DNA of 64,000 nt from Cerrena zonata (taxonomy: Eukaryota; Basidiomycota; Agaricomycetes; Polyporales; Cerrenaceae): NCBI GenBank assembly GCA_038087015.1, contig JASBNA010000064.1, forward strand, positions 62,001-126,000. The letters are read 5' to 3'. Positions 22,363-33,899 of the stretch are shown here, one piece after another (position 1 is the stretch's first letter; each line of letters starts with the position of its first letter). The notes beneath the pieces are model-generated. The model was not told the DNA's origin, searched no databases, and was given only the letters and a program-made list of their open reading frames with translations. The position numbers were made by a program, and so were the translations under genes.

Positions 22363-24132
22363 ATGAATACCACAACGAGATATGTCATTCTGGCTGTCTT
22401 TCTGATTGTATGTCTCTTTCCTGGCTAGTCCTCATGTACTCGCTCTTGACCTCGTCGAATCGAACAGATTGGACTACACTCGATCCTCAGCTTTACTCAT
22501 GAAGAATATGGCCGTGCAACGTCAATATCGAATATAAAAGCACAACTCCCCTGGTCAGCAGGTTCCACGTTAGAGGAGATTCCCGACAAGTACTACATTG
22601 CCCCCGAACATAATGTAACTCAACCTCGCCGGGCGAATGCTACCATTTTGATGCTGGCACGGAATAGTGACGCGGATAGTGCTGTTAAAAGTGTGAGGGA
22701 GTTGGAGGACAAGTTTAACAGGAAGTATAAGTATCCTTGGGTGTTTTTGAACGAGGAACCTTTCTCAGAGGAGTTCAAAAAGTACGTGGTTGTATGTCAT
22801 TTGGTTTATACCCTTATTTACATGACACATCATTTCTAGACGCATTTCTAACGTTGCCTCTGGTGAAGTTCACTTCGGTCTCGTCCCTCATGATCATTGG
22901 TTCCAGCCTGACTGGATCGATGAGGAAAAAGCTACCGCTGCTAGGAAGAAGATGGAGGACGACCATATTATTTATGGAGGTACGTTGCACTTCTTATCCA
23001 GTGTCCCTCGCACTCTACTTACAATTCCACAGGTAGTCTATCGTGAGTCCCAAGCCCGAACGCTTAGATTTCACACCTAATTGAATTTGTCAATCAACCA
23101 GGTACCGTAACATGTGTCGCTTCAACTCGGGCGTAAGTTCGGTCATGCATATCCGCTTTCTCTCTGACCGCTCAATGATATCCCCATTAGTTCTTCTACC
23201 GTAATCCCATACTTCAAAACTATAGGTGGTACTGGCGTGTCGAGTACGTTGCGTCTCGGGTCCGAAATGATACTCTAATATTGACAATATTCTAGGCCGG
23301 ACGTCCATTTCCATTGTGAAATTGATTACGACCCCTTCCTTTACATGGAAGAGAACGACAAAGTTTACGGTATGCAAGGGTTCTTTATCTCACGTTTTAT
23401 TATCTCACAGTTTCGCGTACCTCACGTAGGTTTCACCATTACGATGTATGAATACCTTGCTACCATCCCTACACTCTGGGATACCGTTCAAAGTGAGTAT
23501 CTCGAACTATTTCTATTTTTCGTGATATTTAGAATAATATTTGCGATAGAATTCATCAAGGAGAACCCTCAATACCTTGCTCCGGAAAACGCTGTAAACT
23601 ACTTGTCGGATGATGGTGGAAAGTCATTTAACCTCTGTCATTGTAAGTCCTATTCTTCTAAGCCGGAGGGTTGGCCGATCTAAATTTCTCAATAGTCTGG
23701 AGTAACTTCGAGATTGCGGACATGAACTTCTGGAGAGGCGAAGCTTACTCCAAGTTCTTTGATTATCTCGACGCAACCGGTGGATTCTACTACGAGGTTT
23801 GTACTTCATTCATCTTCCATTTTTCTAAAATAAATTAACAACGTTTTGTATAGCGATGGGGTGACGCCCCAGTACACAGTATCGCTGTATCCCTCTTCGC
23901 ACGCAAAAATCAAATCCACTTCTTCGATGACATAGGTTACGAACACAACCCTTATACCCACTGTCCTCGAGGAGCGGGCAAGTGGGAAAAGGGCAAATGC
24001 TCATGTAACCCGGACCGCAGCTTTGGTATATACATCCCGCTTTCTCCTTTTGGGACCAACTCAACTGACTATCACGCCATTTCAGATTATGACGGATATT
24101 CATGCATGAAGCAATGGGATAGGATCCAATAA
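22363..24132 (+). CDS. GT15 alpha-1,2-mannosyltransferase (Ktr/Mnt1/Kre2 type)
   Basis: This is a type II Golgi membrane enzyme that extends O- and N-linked mannose chains from GDP-mannose. Exon 1 starts MNTTTRYVILAVFLI, part of the signal anchor, and joins IGLHSILSF. Family motifs follow: RANATILMLARNSD, KYPWVFLNEEPF, HWFQPDWIDE, MCRFNSGFFYRNPIL, YRWYWRVEPDVHFHCEIDYD, GFTITMYEYLATIPTLW and FWSNFEIADMNFWRG, then [20 protein letters not shown]. The late HCPRGAGKWEKGKCSCNP is also typical. More than ten short introns all keep frame. The length, about 400 residues, suits the family. It lies upstream of MON2, another Golgi gene, on the same strand. Confidence 0.9.
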
Positions 24133-24753
24133 ATCGGAAATCCTCCCCGGTGACTCTCAGCTTTTACAGAGCCTTATCACGCCGCTCCCTCCAGAGGACT
24201 TTACACACATTATCCTAGTAGTACTGTACCTGCTCAGCGTTATAGTTGCTGAACGGCCTTACATTTACACATCATCGTCCTGGAGGCGAGCGTCCATATA
24301 TGTATCAACTCTGCTACCATAATCTTATTTTTCTATGCATTCATTTGATACCCTTTGAACCTTCCTGACATGACATATCGTGCTCGGATATTAAGAGTGT
24401 CCTCAAAAGAATTTCAATGACACGTTTTGGGTGACGTGAGCATCATGACGAAACCGTATGTCAAGAGTATGTGTCCGAGGAGAGCGCCCGTTGACGACCC
24501 TCACTGCGTTGAACTGCGTAGCGGTACTATCTCTCTGTATTTTTCCTTCTATCGGCGACGACCAAAGTTAACGACATATTTGGGGGCTGGAATAACTCAC
24601 AAATACGCCCACCACACTCTGTTCAACTGGTACTTTGGTCTGGTCTACCAACACCTTCGGATATCTCTACACTGCTGGTACACCTGGAACCAGACTATAC
24701 TGAATACTGTACACTTCGAATTCAAGATTCTGTAATCTCTCTTAAACTTTCCC
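24133..24753. other. Intergenic upstream of MON2
   Basis: This 621-bp interval contains the GT15 3' UTR and MON2 promoter. A plus-strand open frame at 24427-24735 has no recognisable family and is probably chance. Confidence 0.5.
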
Positions 24754-27700
24754 ATGAGCTCCTTAGCCTTCTTAGTCACGGAGCTTCAGGTGTGTCTTGC
24801 CCTCAAATGTATGTGTACACTATTGTATCCTGATGCAAATGTAGTCGTTAGCAAGTGAAACTAGACGGAAGCACCCAGATGTTCGAGAGGTGTTTGTGTT
24901 CCCTTCCCACAATATTAAAACGGCATGTTTAACGGAATCAATACTTAGGCTGCAGAGAAGTCTTTGGCTATCCTAAGGTCTTCCCCAGAACAAGCAACTG
25001 CGAACTTGGCCTCAGGTAAGTCACAACATCATGATCATGCCGTACACTCTATAATTCTATAACTACATTTCTGCATAGACGGACCCCAATCCGATGATCT
25101 CCTCAAACCTGTATTCATGGGATGTGCGACCAAAAACGCGAAAGTGGTCGCCATTTCCCTCGGTTCACTTCAACGTCTCATAGCTTTGAAAGCCGTGCCG
25201 CAGTCTGCTGTACCGCTTATCATAAACACGATGAGTGACTGTATGAACCAGGGCGTTGATATTCAATTGCGGATACTCCAGACGCTTTTGTCGCTTATTA
25301 CCAATTTTGCGGCTATTCATGGAGATCTGCTCGGTGAAGTGTGTACTATTTTTATTTATGGTATATCATGAGATACTGACTTGGAAGCGCAGGCTCTATT
25401 ACTATGCTTCAAACTCCAAGAATCACGAATTGCAGTGGTGTCTTCGACAGCCGCTGCTACTCTGCGTCAACTAGTCATGTTTGTATTCGACAAGGTGGTC
25501 GATGAAGACCGGAAAGACGATGTAGAAGAGGAACATCTCTCAGAGACGACTCTGCCGAATGGCACTACAGCCAGTCTGGGACCCTCAGCTCAAGACGCCT
25601 TCGCGATATTCGAAGACCTATGTTTACTGGCCAACTCCGAAAAGCCTAAGTTCCTAAATCTCGAGTTTCTGCGCAAGACGTTTGCGCTTGAACTCATCGA
25701 GAGTGTTCTCACTAACTATCATGACCTTTTCCGACAGGTTAGTCGCACTCGTTCTAGGTTCTTGGAACTTAACTCAGTTCTTGTTGTAGCATCCAGAACT
25801 ACTCTTGCTTTTACAACACCATCTATGCCCTCTTGTTCTGAAAGCCCTATCTGACAGACCGAGTTTCCCTCTTACACTTCGCTCTACTCGAGTGGTGTTC
25901 CTCCTTCTCAAGCAATTCTCCTCAGAACTGAAAACTGAGGCAGAAGTCTTCCTTATGCTTCTCATAAAGATCATAGGGGCAGAGACAGATTCCAGTGCTA
26001 CCCCTTCACAGTCCACAGATAGTATTCCCCATCTTCCTGGTGCTCGTCCGTTGTGGATGAGAGTCCTCGCCATGGAAATCATGCGTGGGTAAGCAGTTTG
26101 GTAGGTTGTGACAAACCGCTTCTAACATTCGATATATAGCCTCTGTAGCGATGCTGAACTCATGCGAAATGTATGGGATCGCTACGACTCAGAAGAATCT
26201 GGTTCCAAGGTCTTCAGCACCTTGGTGGCTGCGTTGAAACGACTTGTCACAGAGAAACCTGCTCTACTTGGTTCTTGTCAACAAATTTACGGAGTGGGGA
26301 TTGCAACTCCTTCTGAATCTGGTTCGGGTTATCATTTGGATGTCGGTGGTGTTGCAGGGATGGTGGCCACTGCTGCTAGTACGACTATGTCTAGCGTAGT
26401 GGGAATGATGGGATCCGAAGCTGGTTTGAGTGTACAAGGCTCTGCTATGAAGCTACAATGGTTTGTGACAAATATTTGTTTAAAAGGTGTCCTGATTAAC
26501 TGCTGGGTATTTCTTTTACAGCATCGATCAACTAGACAAAGCTGATTCACCACCGATTCCCGACTCATACATCTATCTTCTTGGTGTACAATGTCTGGTA
26601 TCTCTTTGTGATGGCTTTGCTTCCTTCGTCGGTCCTCTGTATAACTCACTCATCGTCCAACGACCCCGTTTAGCAGGAGAACCAGTCATACGTGCACCTC
26701 CTGCCATAGATCTTGCGTCACTTTCGCAGGAGGAACCTACCACTCAACAACTACAATCTATCCACAACATGATTGAATCCGGCTGGCCTGCACTGCTCGC
26801 CGCTCTCTCGTTCCTCATCTCGACAAACCTCTCAGACGACCTCTTCATGGACGTTCTTGCGAGTTATCAGGCTATGACCAACGTCGCTGGAATGCTAGGA
26901 TTAGCAACTCCTAGGGATACCTTCTTCACTAGTCTGTCTAAGTTCGCAATACCTACTCGTGTTGTCTCTGCTCTCGAAAACTACGCTGAACCTCAGACAC
27001 CCCGTACTGCGGGTACACTCTCTGAAAATCTTGGTTTGACAGGTCCCACTCAACCACCAGGACTATCGGAGCGTAACCTGGCTTGTCTGAAAGTGTTCAT
27101 TTCGTCTGCATTATTCCTTGCAGGCAGTTTGGGCGATAGCTGGTTCAATATTCTCGAGACACTTCAGAACGCCGACTACGTTCTAACATCGAAAGGTGCT
27201 AAGCCAACACACAACAAGCGCAATACCATCGGTCCAGGCACCCCCCAAACTAGTCGAGCAGTCTCGATGCCTGTGTCCCAAAGTACCTCTCAATTAGCTC
27301 CTCCTGGGACGCCTCGTGCAACAACACCACAGCCTCAGACGCATTCTGCTCGTCTTGAGGTTGACCCCGAAACCCTCGTTAACGCTATTCAGAGGTTATT
27401 TGACGCATCAAAGAACCTTGACGATAATGCTTTCCACGATTTCGTCACCGCACTGTGCAAATTGAGTGCCGCCATGGTCGGCATGCAGTCAGAGCGTAGC
27501 GACTCGCTTACTGTTGACTCAGAGTCAAACGAAGAACTCGCAGCTCCCCCTGTTTTCCTATCTCCGCTTTCCCCCTTGTCTCCAAACTCTGAAGCGGCTC
27601 ACAGGAGGCGTGTAAGCGGTATCCACCTTCCACGAACCTTAGTAAGTTTCCTTAGTTCTCGCCACCTAACCTTAGCGGCATTCTTACACACACATGTCTC

Positions 27701-30700
27701 GTGTAGCGTACAGGGTGATTTTGGTATAGGCAAACTTGGTGGCGTAGCAACACTCAACATCCATCGACTGATCTATCGAGACCCTGACATTGCATGGGAC
27801 GTCATTACTGCGCATCTTCTTTCAGTCATCAAGTACTTTGCGGCTCCGTCGGCCATACGCGTCCAGGCTGCTCGTGTGCTCGATGACATACTCATTGTTG
27901 TACCCCGCAATCTTTCCACCACTGGAGAGTTGCAGCCCTAAGGTTCAACGCAGAGTATTGATGTCCTTGCTCAACAGGTCATTCCTGAAAGCGCGCTTGC
28001 CGCTTCAACTACAGATGTAGAATTGCGTAGGATGGGATTAGAGACGTTGCACCAAATTTTACAGACATCTGGGCATACACTTGTTGTCGGATGGGAAGTC
28101 ATCTTTGAGATGCTTGGAAGCGTATGCCGACCTGCATCCTCTGTAGATGCTGTCTCTCCTATCTCTCCCAGCACACCACGCAACAAACCAAGCCCCCTTG
28201 GATATGCATCGGAGAAGGGTTATACATCTCTTGTGAAAATTGCATTCCAATCGCTAACATTGGTCTGCGACTCACTATCCCAACTTTCTCCGGAACACCT
28301 TCGACTTTGTATCACTACACTCGGCCAATTTGGTCGGCAAGCAGATACTAATATTGCTCTGACCGCAGCCGAGAGTCTACTGTGGGGTGTTTCCGACTCG
28401 ATTCAAGCAAAGCGCAAAGATGCAGACAAGGAACCCGAATACAGTGCTCTGTGGATGTTCCTCCTGTTGGAGATCCTTGGACTGTGTACTGATGGCCGAC
28501 CAGAAGTTCGCGTTGGTGCTATCCAGACCTTGTTCAGGACATTACAACTCTATGGCGGTACTCTCAGCTTGAGCACTTGGGATGAATGTATCTGGAAAGT
28601 TACATTCCCTTTGCTCGATTCCATTACGTCGTATCTACGACAACCTTCGACACAGTCTACAGAGCCCGGTCAATGGGACGACTCCAAGATCCTTGCTCTC
28701 CAATCCATCGGTTCTATTTTCCACGACTTCCTTGTAGCGAAGGTGATGCATCTGGAAACATTTGAGGACGCATGGAAAACGTTCGTAAATCATGTCAAGG
28801 ATTCATGGTTGAACGACAGTCCTTCCATCAGTGCCCCAGCTATCCGATGCCTAGAAAAAGCAGTTAGAGCACTGGGAAGTGCTGATGTGGCTTCGAAGGA
28901 CTCCATTGTTAGTGCATTGGAAGTCGTCTGGCAGGCTTGTGATGAAATGGGACATGCCGTGATCAGGAAACAGACGACACTTTCCAGCAACGAGGAGACA
29001 TTGTTGAGGTCGTATACTCAGGAAAGCTTGATGGCTTTTGTTGACGTCGTTCGATGCACTCGAACAATCTTCCGTACATTCGACAACCAGGAATGGACTT
29101 TGGGACGTCTAACCCGTTTGATGGCTATACTCAAAGGTAGGGCTCACTGTCGTTCATCATCAAAACTCGCTCACTCTTTCGATAGATGTCTTGACCTATC
29201 CTAGTTCAACCGACTTCCGTCCGGATATTGATGCTCTGAGCCCCGTACAGGTACGCTTAAAAAAGAACCTTCGACCATAATTCCACTTCTTACCTCTTAA
29301 CATTCTATTAGTCCGTTATTATGGAAGCAATCGATGGAATCGAACTTTCAGGTCCTGGTGTCCCTTCACTCATTCTACGCGACCTTTCGGAATTTTCTAC
29401 TCTTCCCTTCATCGCCGCATTTGATATTCCAGATCCACAGGCCCCCGGAAGGTCTCCAGGCACCCCATCTAAACAAGGTCGGGATAATCGTAAACGTGTG
29501 ACCTACATTGCTCTGTCAAAGAAGACAATGCCCCTTCTCGTTGAGATGTTCTTACGTTTTGTGGACAACACGGACATCTACGTAGATGGGACCGTTGAGG
29601 CTATTTTCTCGGTGGGTAACGGTTTGTATGGTCACTTTACTCACACTGACATGTTTTCAACAGGCGTACGCCATTCCAATTAAATTGAAGTACGAGTGCC
29701 CGGCTCCATCAAAGTTCGGGAATGATCAACCTCTATGGAAAACTGCCACCACGAATTTCTTGAGAATCGTGAGGGAGTGTGGGACCCAAATACAGAATTT
29801 CGGAAGTGGTGAGTGAAGTACGATGGGTCGGTGGCGCTAAACTAATCGCGATCCCAAGGTATTCCTGATGACCGGATAGAAGGGATTTGGAGACAAATTA
29901 TCGAGACCTTCCGCGGCGGTATATTGGCCGATTGGTATGGGTTTTATTTTGGCTGATGGCAACCCAAACTCACATACTTTCAGTTCGCCGGCTGATACCT
30001 TCACACTCGATGTACAAGAGGCAGAGGAAAACTTTGACCTAGCTCTCATTGCCTCTCTTGAGATCGATGTGTTACCTCACCTCGGTGACTTACGAGTACC
30101 CGACTATGTCGTGTCTCACCTTGCGAAAGTACTCTCTCAAGGTAGCCGTCTCCGTGAGCCAGACGAGTACCAACCACCTTCGCCTACTTCTCTATCGAGC
30201 AATTCGAAGAGAGCTTCCGATGACTTCGAGAAGATCGAGAAGTTTGGCGATAGCTCTGTAGTATTAGGTTCGACCGAAGTCGGACATTTTGCTCATAGAG
30301 AGAGATTCTCTTATTGGTGCTTCGACCTTCTCTTCCTGATCTGCTCTGACACGGTCAAAGGTATCGTAATTTCATTATGGCAATTTCCGCGGTCTTTAAA
30401 TGTTTCTCATCTCCAGATCAAGTCGATGGGAGAAAACGGGTGGCAGCGTTGAGTATACCCTCTCTACTCAATCGTTGCCGGATTACACTTGTGAGCTATG
30501 TGGCTGATGAATCCCTGCGTGGAACCATGCCTTTCCCTCGGTACGTTCCAACGTCCATTACATCGGAACCATGCTAAATAATTGAATGCTCAGGATCCGA
30601 GAAGAGGAATTACTCTATGTTCTGCGTAAGCTATTAGAGCTCCGTCTATGGCCTGGGACTCTGTGGGCAGCACTATCGGACGACCCTACCAAATATTCCG

Positions 30701-31096
30701 CCGAACAACCGAGTGAGTTTATCTTGTCCGGCTCACCCTATACCTGCTGACTCCCGGGGGACAGGTATCGATCAAACTCTGGAACCAACACAGCTAATCA
30801 GTGACGCGGTCAAACGGTCTTCCAAAGCCCATCTCTTCCATTTCTACCCAACCCTGAATGAAATTGTGGCTATTCCACGCAAGACACCAACGACATGGGT
30901 TATGACCAATGCTAAGAAGGCTTCACACCGGGATGGCTCCAGCATCGCGAAACCCGAAGAGCTGAGAAAGAGCGTTGCTTGGAATGACGTCACTTCTGGA
31001 TCTGTTGATGAAGGCAGAGCAGTAGAGTTGGACGCCAGGGCTCTTGTGAAGGAGTGTCTTAAGGAGATAGGGAGGGAGATGGGAGTTGGCCGATGA
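24754..31096 (+). CDS. MON2: Mon2-type Golgi/endosome scaffold protein
   Basis: Mon2 is a large ARF-GEF-related HEAT-repeat scaffold that acts at the trans-Golgi/endosome with Dop1 and the flippase Neo1. The protein starts MSSLAFLVTELQ, then SLASETRRKHPDVREAAEKS and KPVFMGCATKNAKVVAISLG, matching the conserved Mon2 N-terminus. Many HEAT-like helices follow, for example IQLRILQTLLSLITNFAAIHG and GLGDFGIGKLGG-type central segments (seen here as GDFGIGKLGGVATLN). The C-terminal part includes YWCFDLLFLICSD and RKRVAALSIPSLLNRC. The length is roughly 1,650 residues. An in-frame TAA at 27939-27941 interrupts a conserved stretch: NLSTTGELQP, KVQRRVL one frame off, then DVLAQQVIPES back in the first frame. 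A 54-nt GT-AG intron (27900-27953) could remove the stop, but the shifted residues look conserved. Confidence 0.85.
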
Positions 31097-31225
31097 ATGT
31101 AAGGGATCCATTTATCACACATGCTTTCTTTGTTTACTGTACACACGTTCGTATTTTAATGGACATATGGAAATACAAATTGGAATTTCGGGATGAGCTA
31201 ATGCTACAGACTATTCAATACAATT

Positions 31226-31792
31226 TCAGGATGTTGGGGGACCTGGGGGTAGTGGGACATTCTCCTTCATATCTTCCTCATTCGCACCCAGAATTGTTAA
31301 ATAATCGGTTCTTTTGAACATGCGGGCTGTTTGAATGGCAGTGGGTGTTCCCGACCTTGGATTCGCGCCAGCAGCAACGAGAGTTCGCACCACTGCGTCA
31401 TAACCTTTGAACACGGCGCCCGCAAGGGGCGATTGACCCCGATCGTTAGGACGATCTATGTCTGCCCCCTTATCTATGAGGAGCTGAGTAATTTCAGCAT
31501 GCCCCGCGTACGCAGCTAGCATCAGTAAAGTATTTCCTTGAAACATAGGAATGATCAGTCGCCAGTTAGTCGCGAGGGCAAAAAAGAGGGCTCAAATTGG
31601 TCGCTCACCTTGGTCATTGGTCAAGTTCACTGGGAGCCCAGCATTCAGTGCCGCCTCTAGGGTGATCTTGTCACCATTTCGCGCAGTGTCGAACATACGA
31701 TGTGCGAACTCGATCGTCTCAGCAGGCAGAGTGCCGGGTGCCGAGGAGGCATTCTTGTTTCCACTTGTGGTATTACTGTCACCCTGATACAC
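31226..31792 (-). CDS. Small ankyrin-repeat protein
   Basis: Two exons joined by a short intron near 31605-31548 encode about 170 residues. The first exon has FAHRMFDTARNGDKITLEAA and LNAGLPVNLTNDQG; the second begins NTLLMLAAYAGHAEITQLLI and continues DRPNDRGQSPLAGAVFKG and VVRTLVAAGANPRSG, giving about three ankyrin repeats. The protein ends with an acidic, proline-rich tail (ENVPLPPGPPTS). Similar short ankyrin proteins are common in fungi and are presumed protein-binding modules; no partner can be named. The start codon is not certain, because no ATG joins the first exon in phase with a standard intron, so 31792 marks only the limit of the open frame. The gene is convergent with MON2. Confidence 0.7.
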
Positions 31793-32304
31793 ACTGAACG
31801 ACAGATGTCAACGACCACTATGGAACACAATCATACCATGTTGACCCCCACAACGATCGTGTTCGGTTTCCAGAATATGAAGCAGATCGAACCGGCAGTT
31901 TAATTGCTTGCGGCGGACAGAAACTGCCAATTCCAAGTGGGGCTATGAAGGAAAAGCCTGCCTCTGGTTGGCCAAACCTGCATCCTGTGAGACAATCGTG
32001 ACGTACCAGGCAGAACAGCTGGTTTTGGATGTCTTGGATGGTGAGCCTTGTGATGGAATGCGCTAAAGACAATACCTCCGTTCATATGTACGTATATGTA
32101 CTTGTGCATTTCAAACTTCTAAGCAGTCCAAATATGGTAAGGCCAGCCCTGGAAGGTCGGGTCAATATAGACCCCATGACGCACATAATTAAAGAAGCCT
32201 CGACTTTACGCTACTCTACTCCGAACGCATAAACTACCCGTTAAAATAAATTGCAGAAAAGGGACGGTCTATCCAATTCGATTAAGGTCCAGAGAACCCA
32301 AGTC
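31793..32304. other. Intergenic between ankyrin and Sld3-type genes
   Basis: This 512-bp interval holds the ankyrin promoter and the 3' end of the downstream minus-strand gene. Nothing else was recognised. Confidence 0.5.
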
Positions 32305-33899
32305 TCACTTCAATACTTTAGTCGGTGTGGCATCAACTAATACACGGGACCCCGCCTTCGATTTCCGGACAGGCGTACCAAACGCATCGGGTCCATCCTC
32401 TTCTTCCTCGTCACTCCATGAGGCGGAATTAGATCCTAACAAAAGAATATCCGGAGAATTTGTCAGAGGTTTCCAGTCCTCTTCGTCTCCAGTTTCCTCT
32501 TTTACGGAAAACATAGGCAGCTTTGAACCATCTTTCTGGGAGAATTGACCACTAGCTCGGTCTTTCCCTTTCGGCTTGACAGGCGTGGCCTCCACCAATG
32601 TTTTCCCGTGGTCCTTCTTGGGACGGACGCCTGATTGCGTAGCCTTCTTCGAACGAACAGCTTTGGCCTTCTCTACCTCTTTTCGTCTAGCCTCTTCTGC
32701 CTTACCCTTGAAGACGGTGCTCATACTAACTTCCCGCGTAAGAACACGTTTCTTCATATTGCCTGGGCCTATGCTTTGGGACCGCGATCGTGCTCGTTCT
32801 TGTTCTAGCGACACCGACAACGATCTAGAGCGAGTCAATGAACGGTCGTTAGACATCCCTTGACGTGAAGGTGATTGCCGACGAGAAGAGGAGGTAGAGC
32901 CGGAAACCTTGAGATGTTTTGTATTTCGTTTGTCCGAAGGGACCGGGAAGTCGTCGGGGTCCGAATCGTCTGAGAATGGTGAGCTGGGAAAGACCTTTGA
33001 CCGTAGGAGGGAACAATGCGAAGGTAATGAGGGTTTGAAACTTTACCGGAGCTAGGCGTCAGATTTAGTTTGCTTGCAATAAATCGTATACACGTACATT
33101 GGCTCGATTACATCTTCACAGAATTTTTGCATCCAGTCTCGCTCGTCGGATGTCTTCTGGTTGCCTTGAGTCGTGGTACCTGGCTTTCCATTCGTACCTG
33201 GAGTCTTCCCAGTGGTAATATTATCCAAGGCACTGGTTAGCTGCCACATGCAAAGCTTATCCATGAAAGCCTCTAGTTGATCTTCTATTTCGGAGTTGGG
33301 TAATAAAGTGTCAGATGGGGGAGCCTTTCGTTTACGCTTTCGTGGCGACTGGGAAGGTGGTAGCGGATCAGGACTGGGATCGCGCTGGTCCATGGGAGGT
33401 TCCGGACGTGTAAGGACCAGAAAATGAAGAATAATTTGAATTAGGACTCTGTGCAAGCAGACGCGTTCCTTCAGTACTTGTCATTTGGACATATGAGATC
33501 AGTCACACTAACTCGCGTTTCTCCACACGTTCGAGCCAGGTGTTCTTCCATTTTTCTTCGGCCAGTTCTTGCTGGTGTTCATCGGCACCTTCTCCAATTT
33601 CCGTTTTCTCGTATTTGACAGCATACCAAAGCAAATTTGCCTCAAGATCAGGTTCTGCGTCCTCATCTACGAGAAGACGCGGGATGTGTTCATGGTATTT
33701 TTGGGACGCTGCACGAGGTGTCAGAAGGAGGGCCTGGAAAACACGTCGGAAGATATCGGTGGTGTCGGATGAAGATGAGGCTGTGGTATTCATCTTTGTC
33801 CGCAGAAGTGCAGGTACGATATGTTGCAAGGGAGCTATTGACTATATGGCCGTGGAGAACGTAGTTAGTAAATATTCATACCCTATCATGAAGTGACAT
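32305..33899 (-). CDS. DNA replication regulator, Sld3-type
   Basis: Sld3 recruits Cdc45 to the loaded MCM helicase and links origin firing to CDK control. The protein begins MSLHDR, joins SIAPLQHIVPALLRTK through an intron with a perfect TACTAAC branch point, and continues IPRLLVDEDAEPDLEANLLW. The Sld3-like core is EKWKNTWLERVEKREVQVLI, LEAFMDKLCMWQL and DWMQKFCEDVIEPMFKPSLP followed by LLRSKVFPSSPFSDDSD. The C-terminal half is Ser/Arg/Lys-rich with Ser-Pro sites and likely disordered, as expected for a CDK target. The family assignment rests on remembered features of basidiomycete Sld3 proteins. The gene is divergent from the homeodomain gene, 2.6 kb away. Confidence 0.65.

Noticed and set aside
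24427..24735. Open frame upstream of MON2
   Set aside because: It has no introns, no recognisable domain and lies in the expected promoter.
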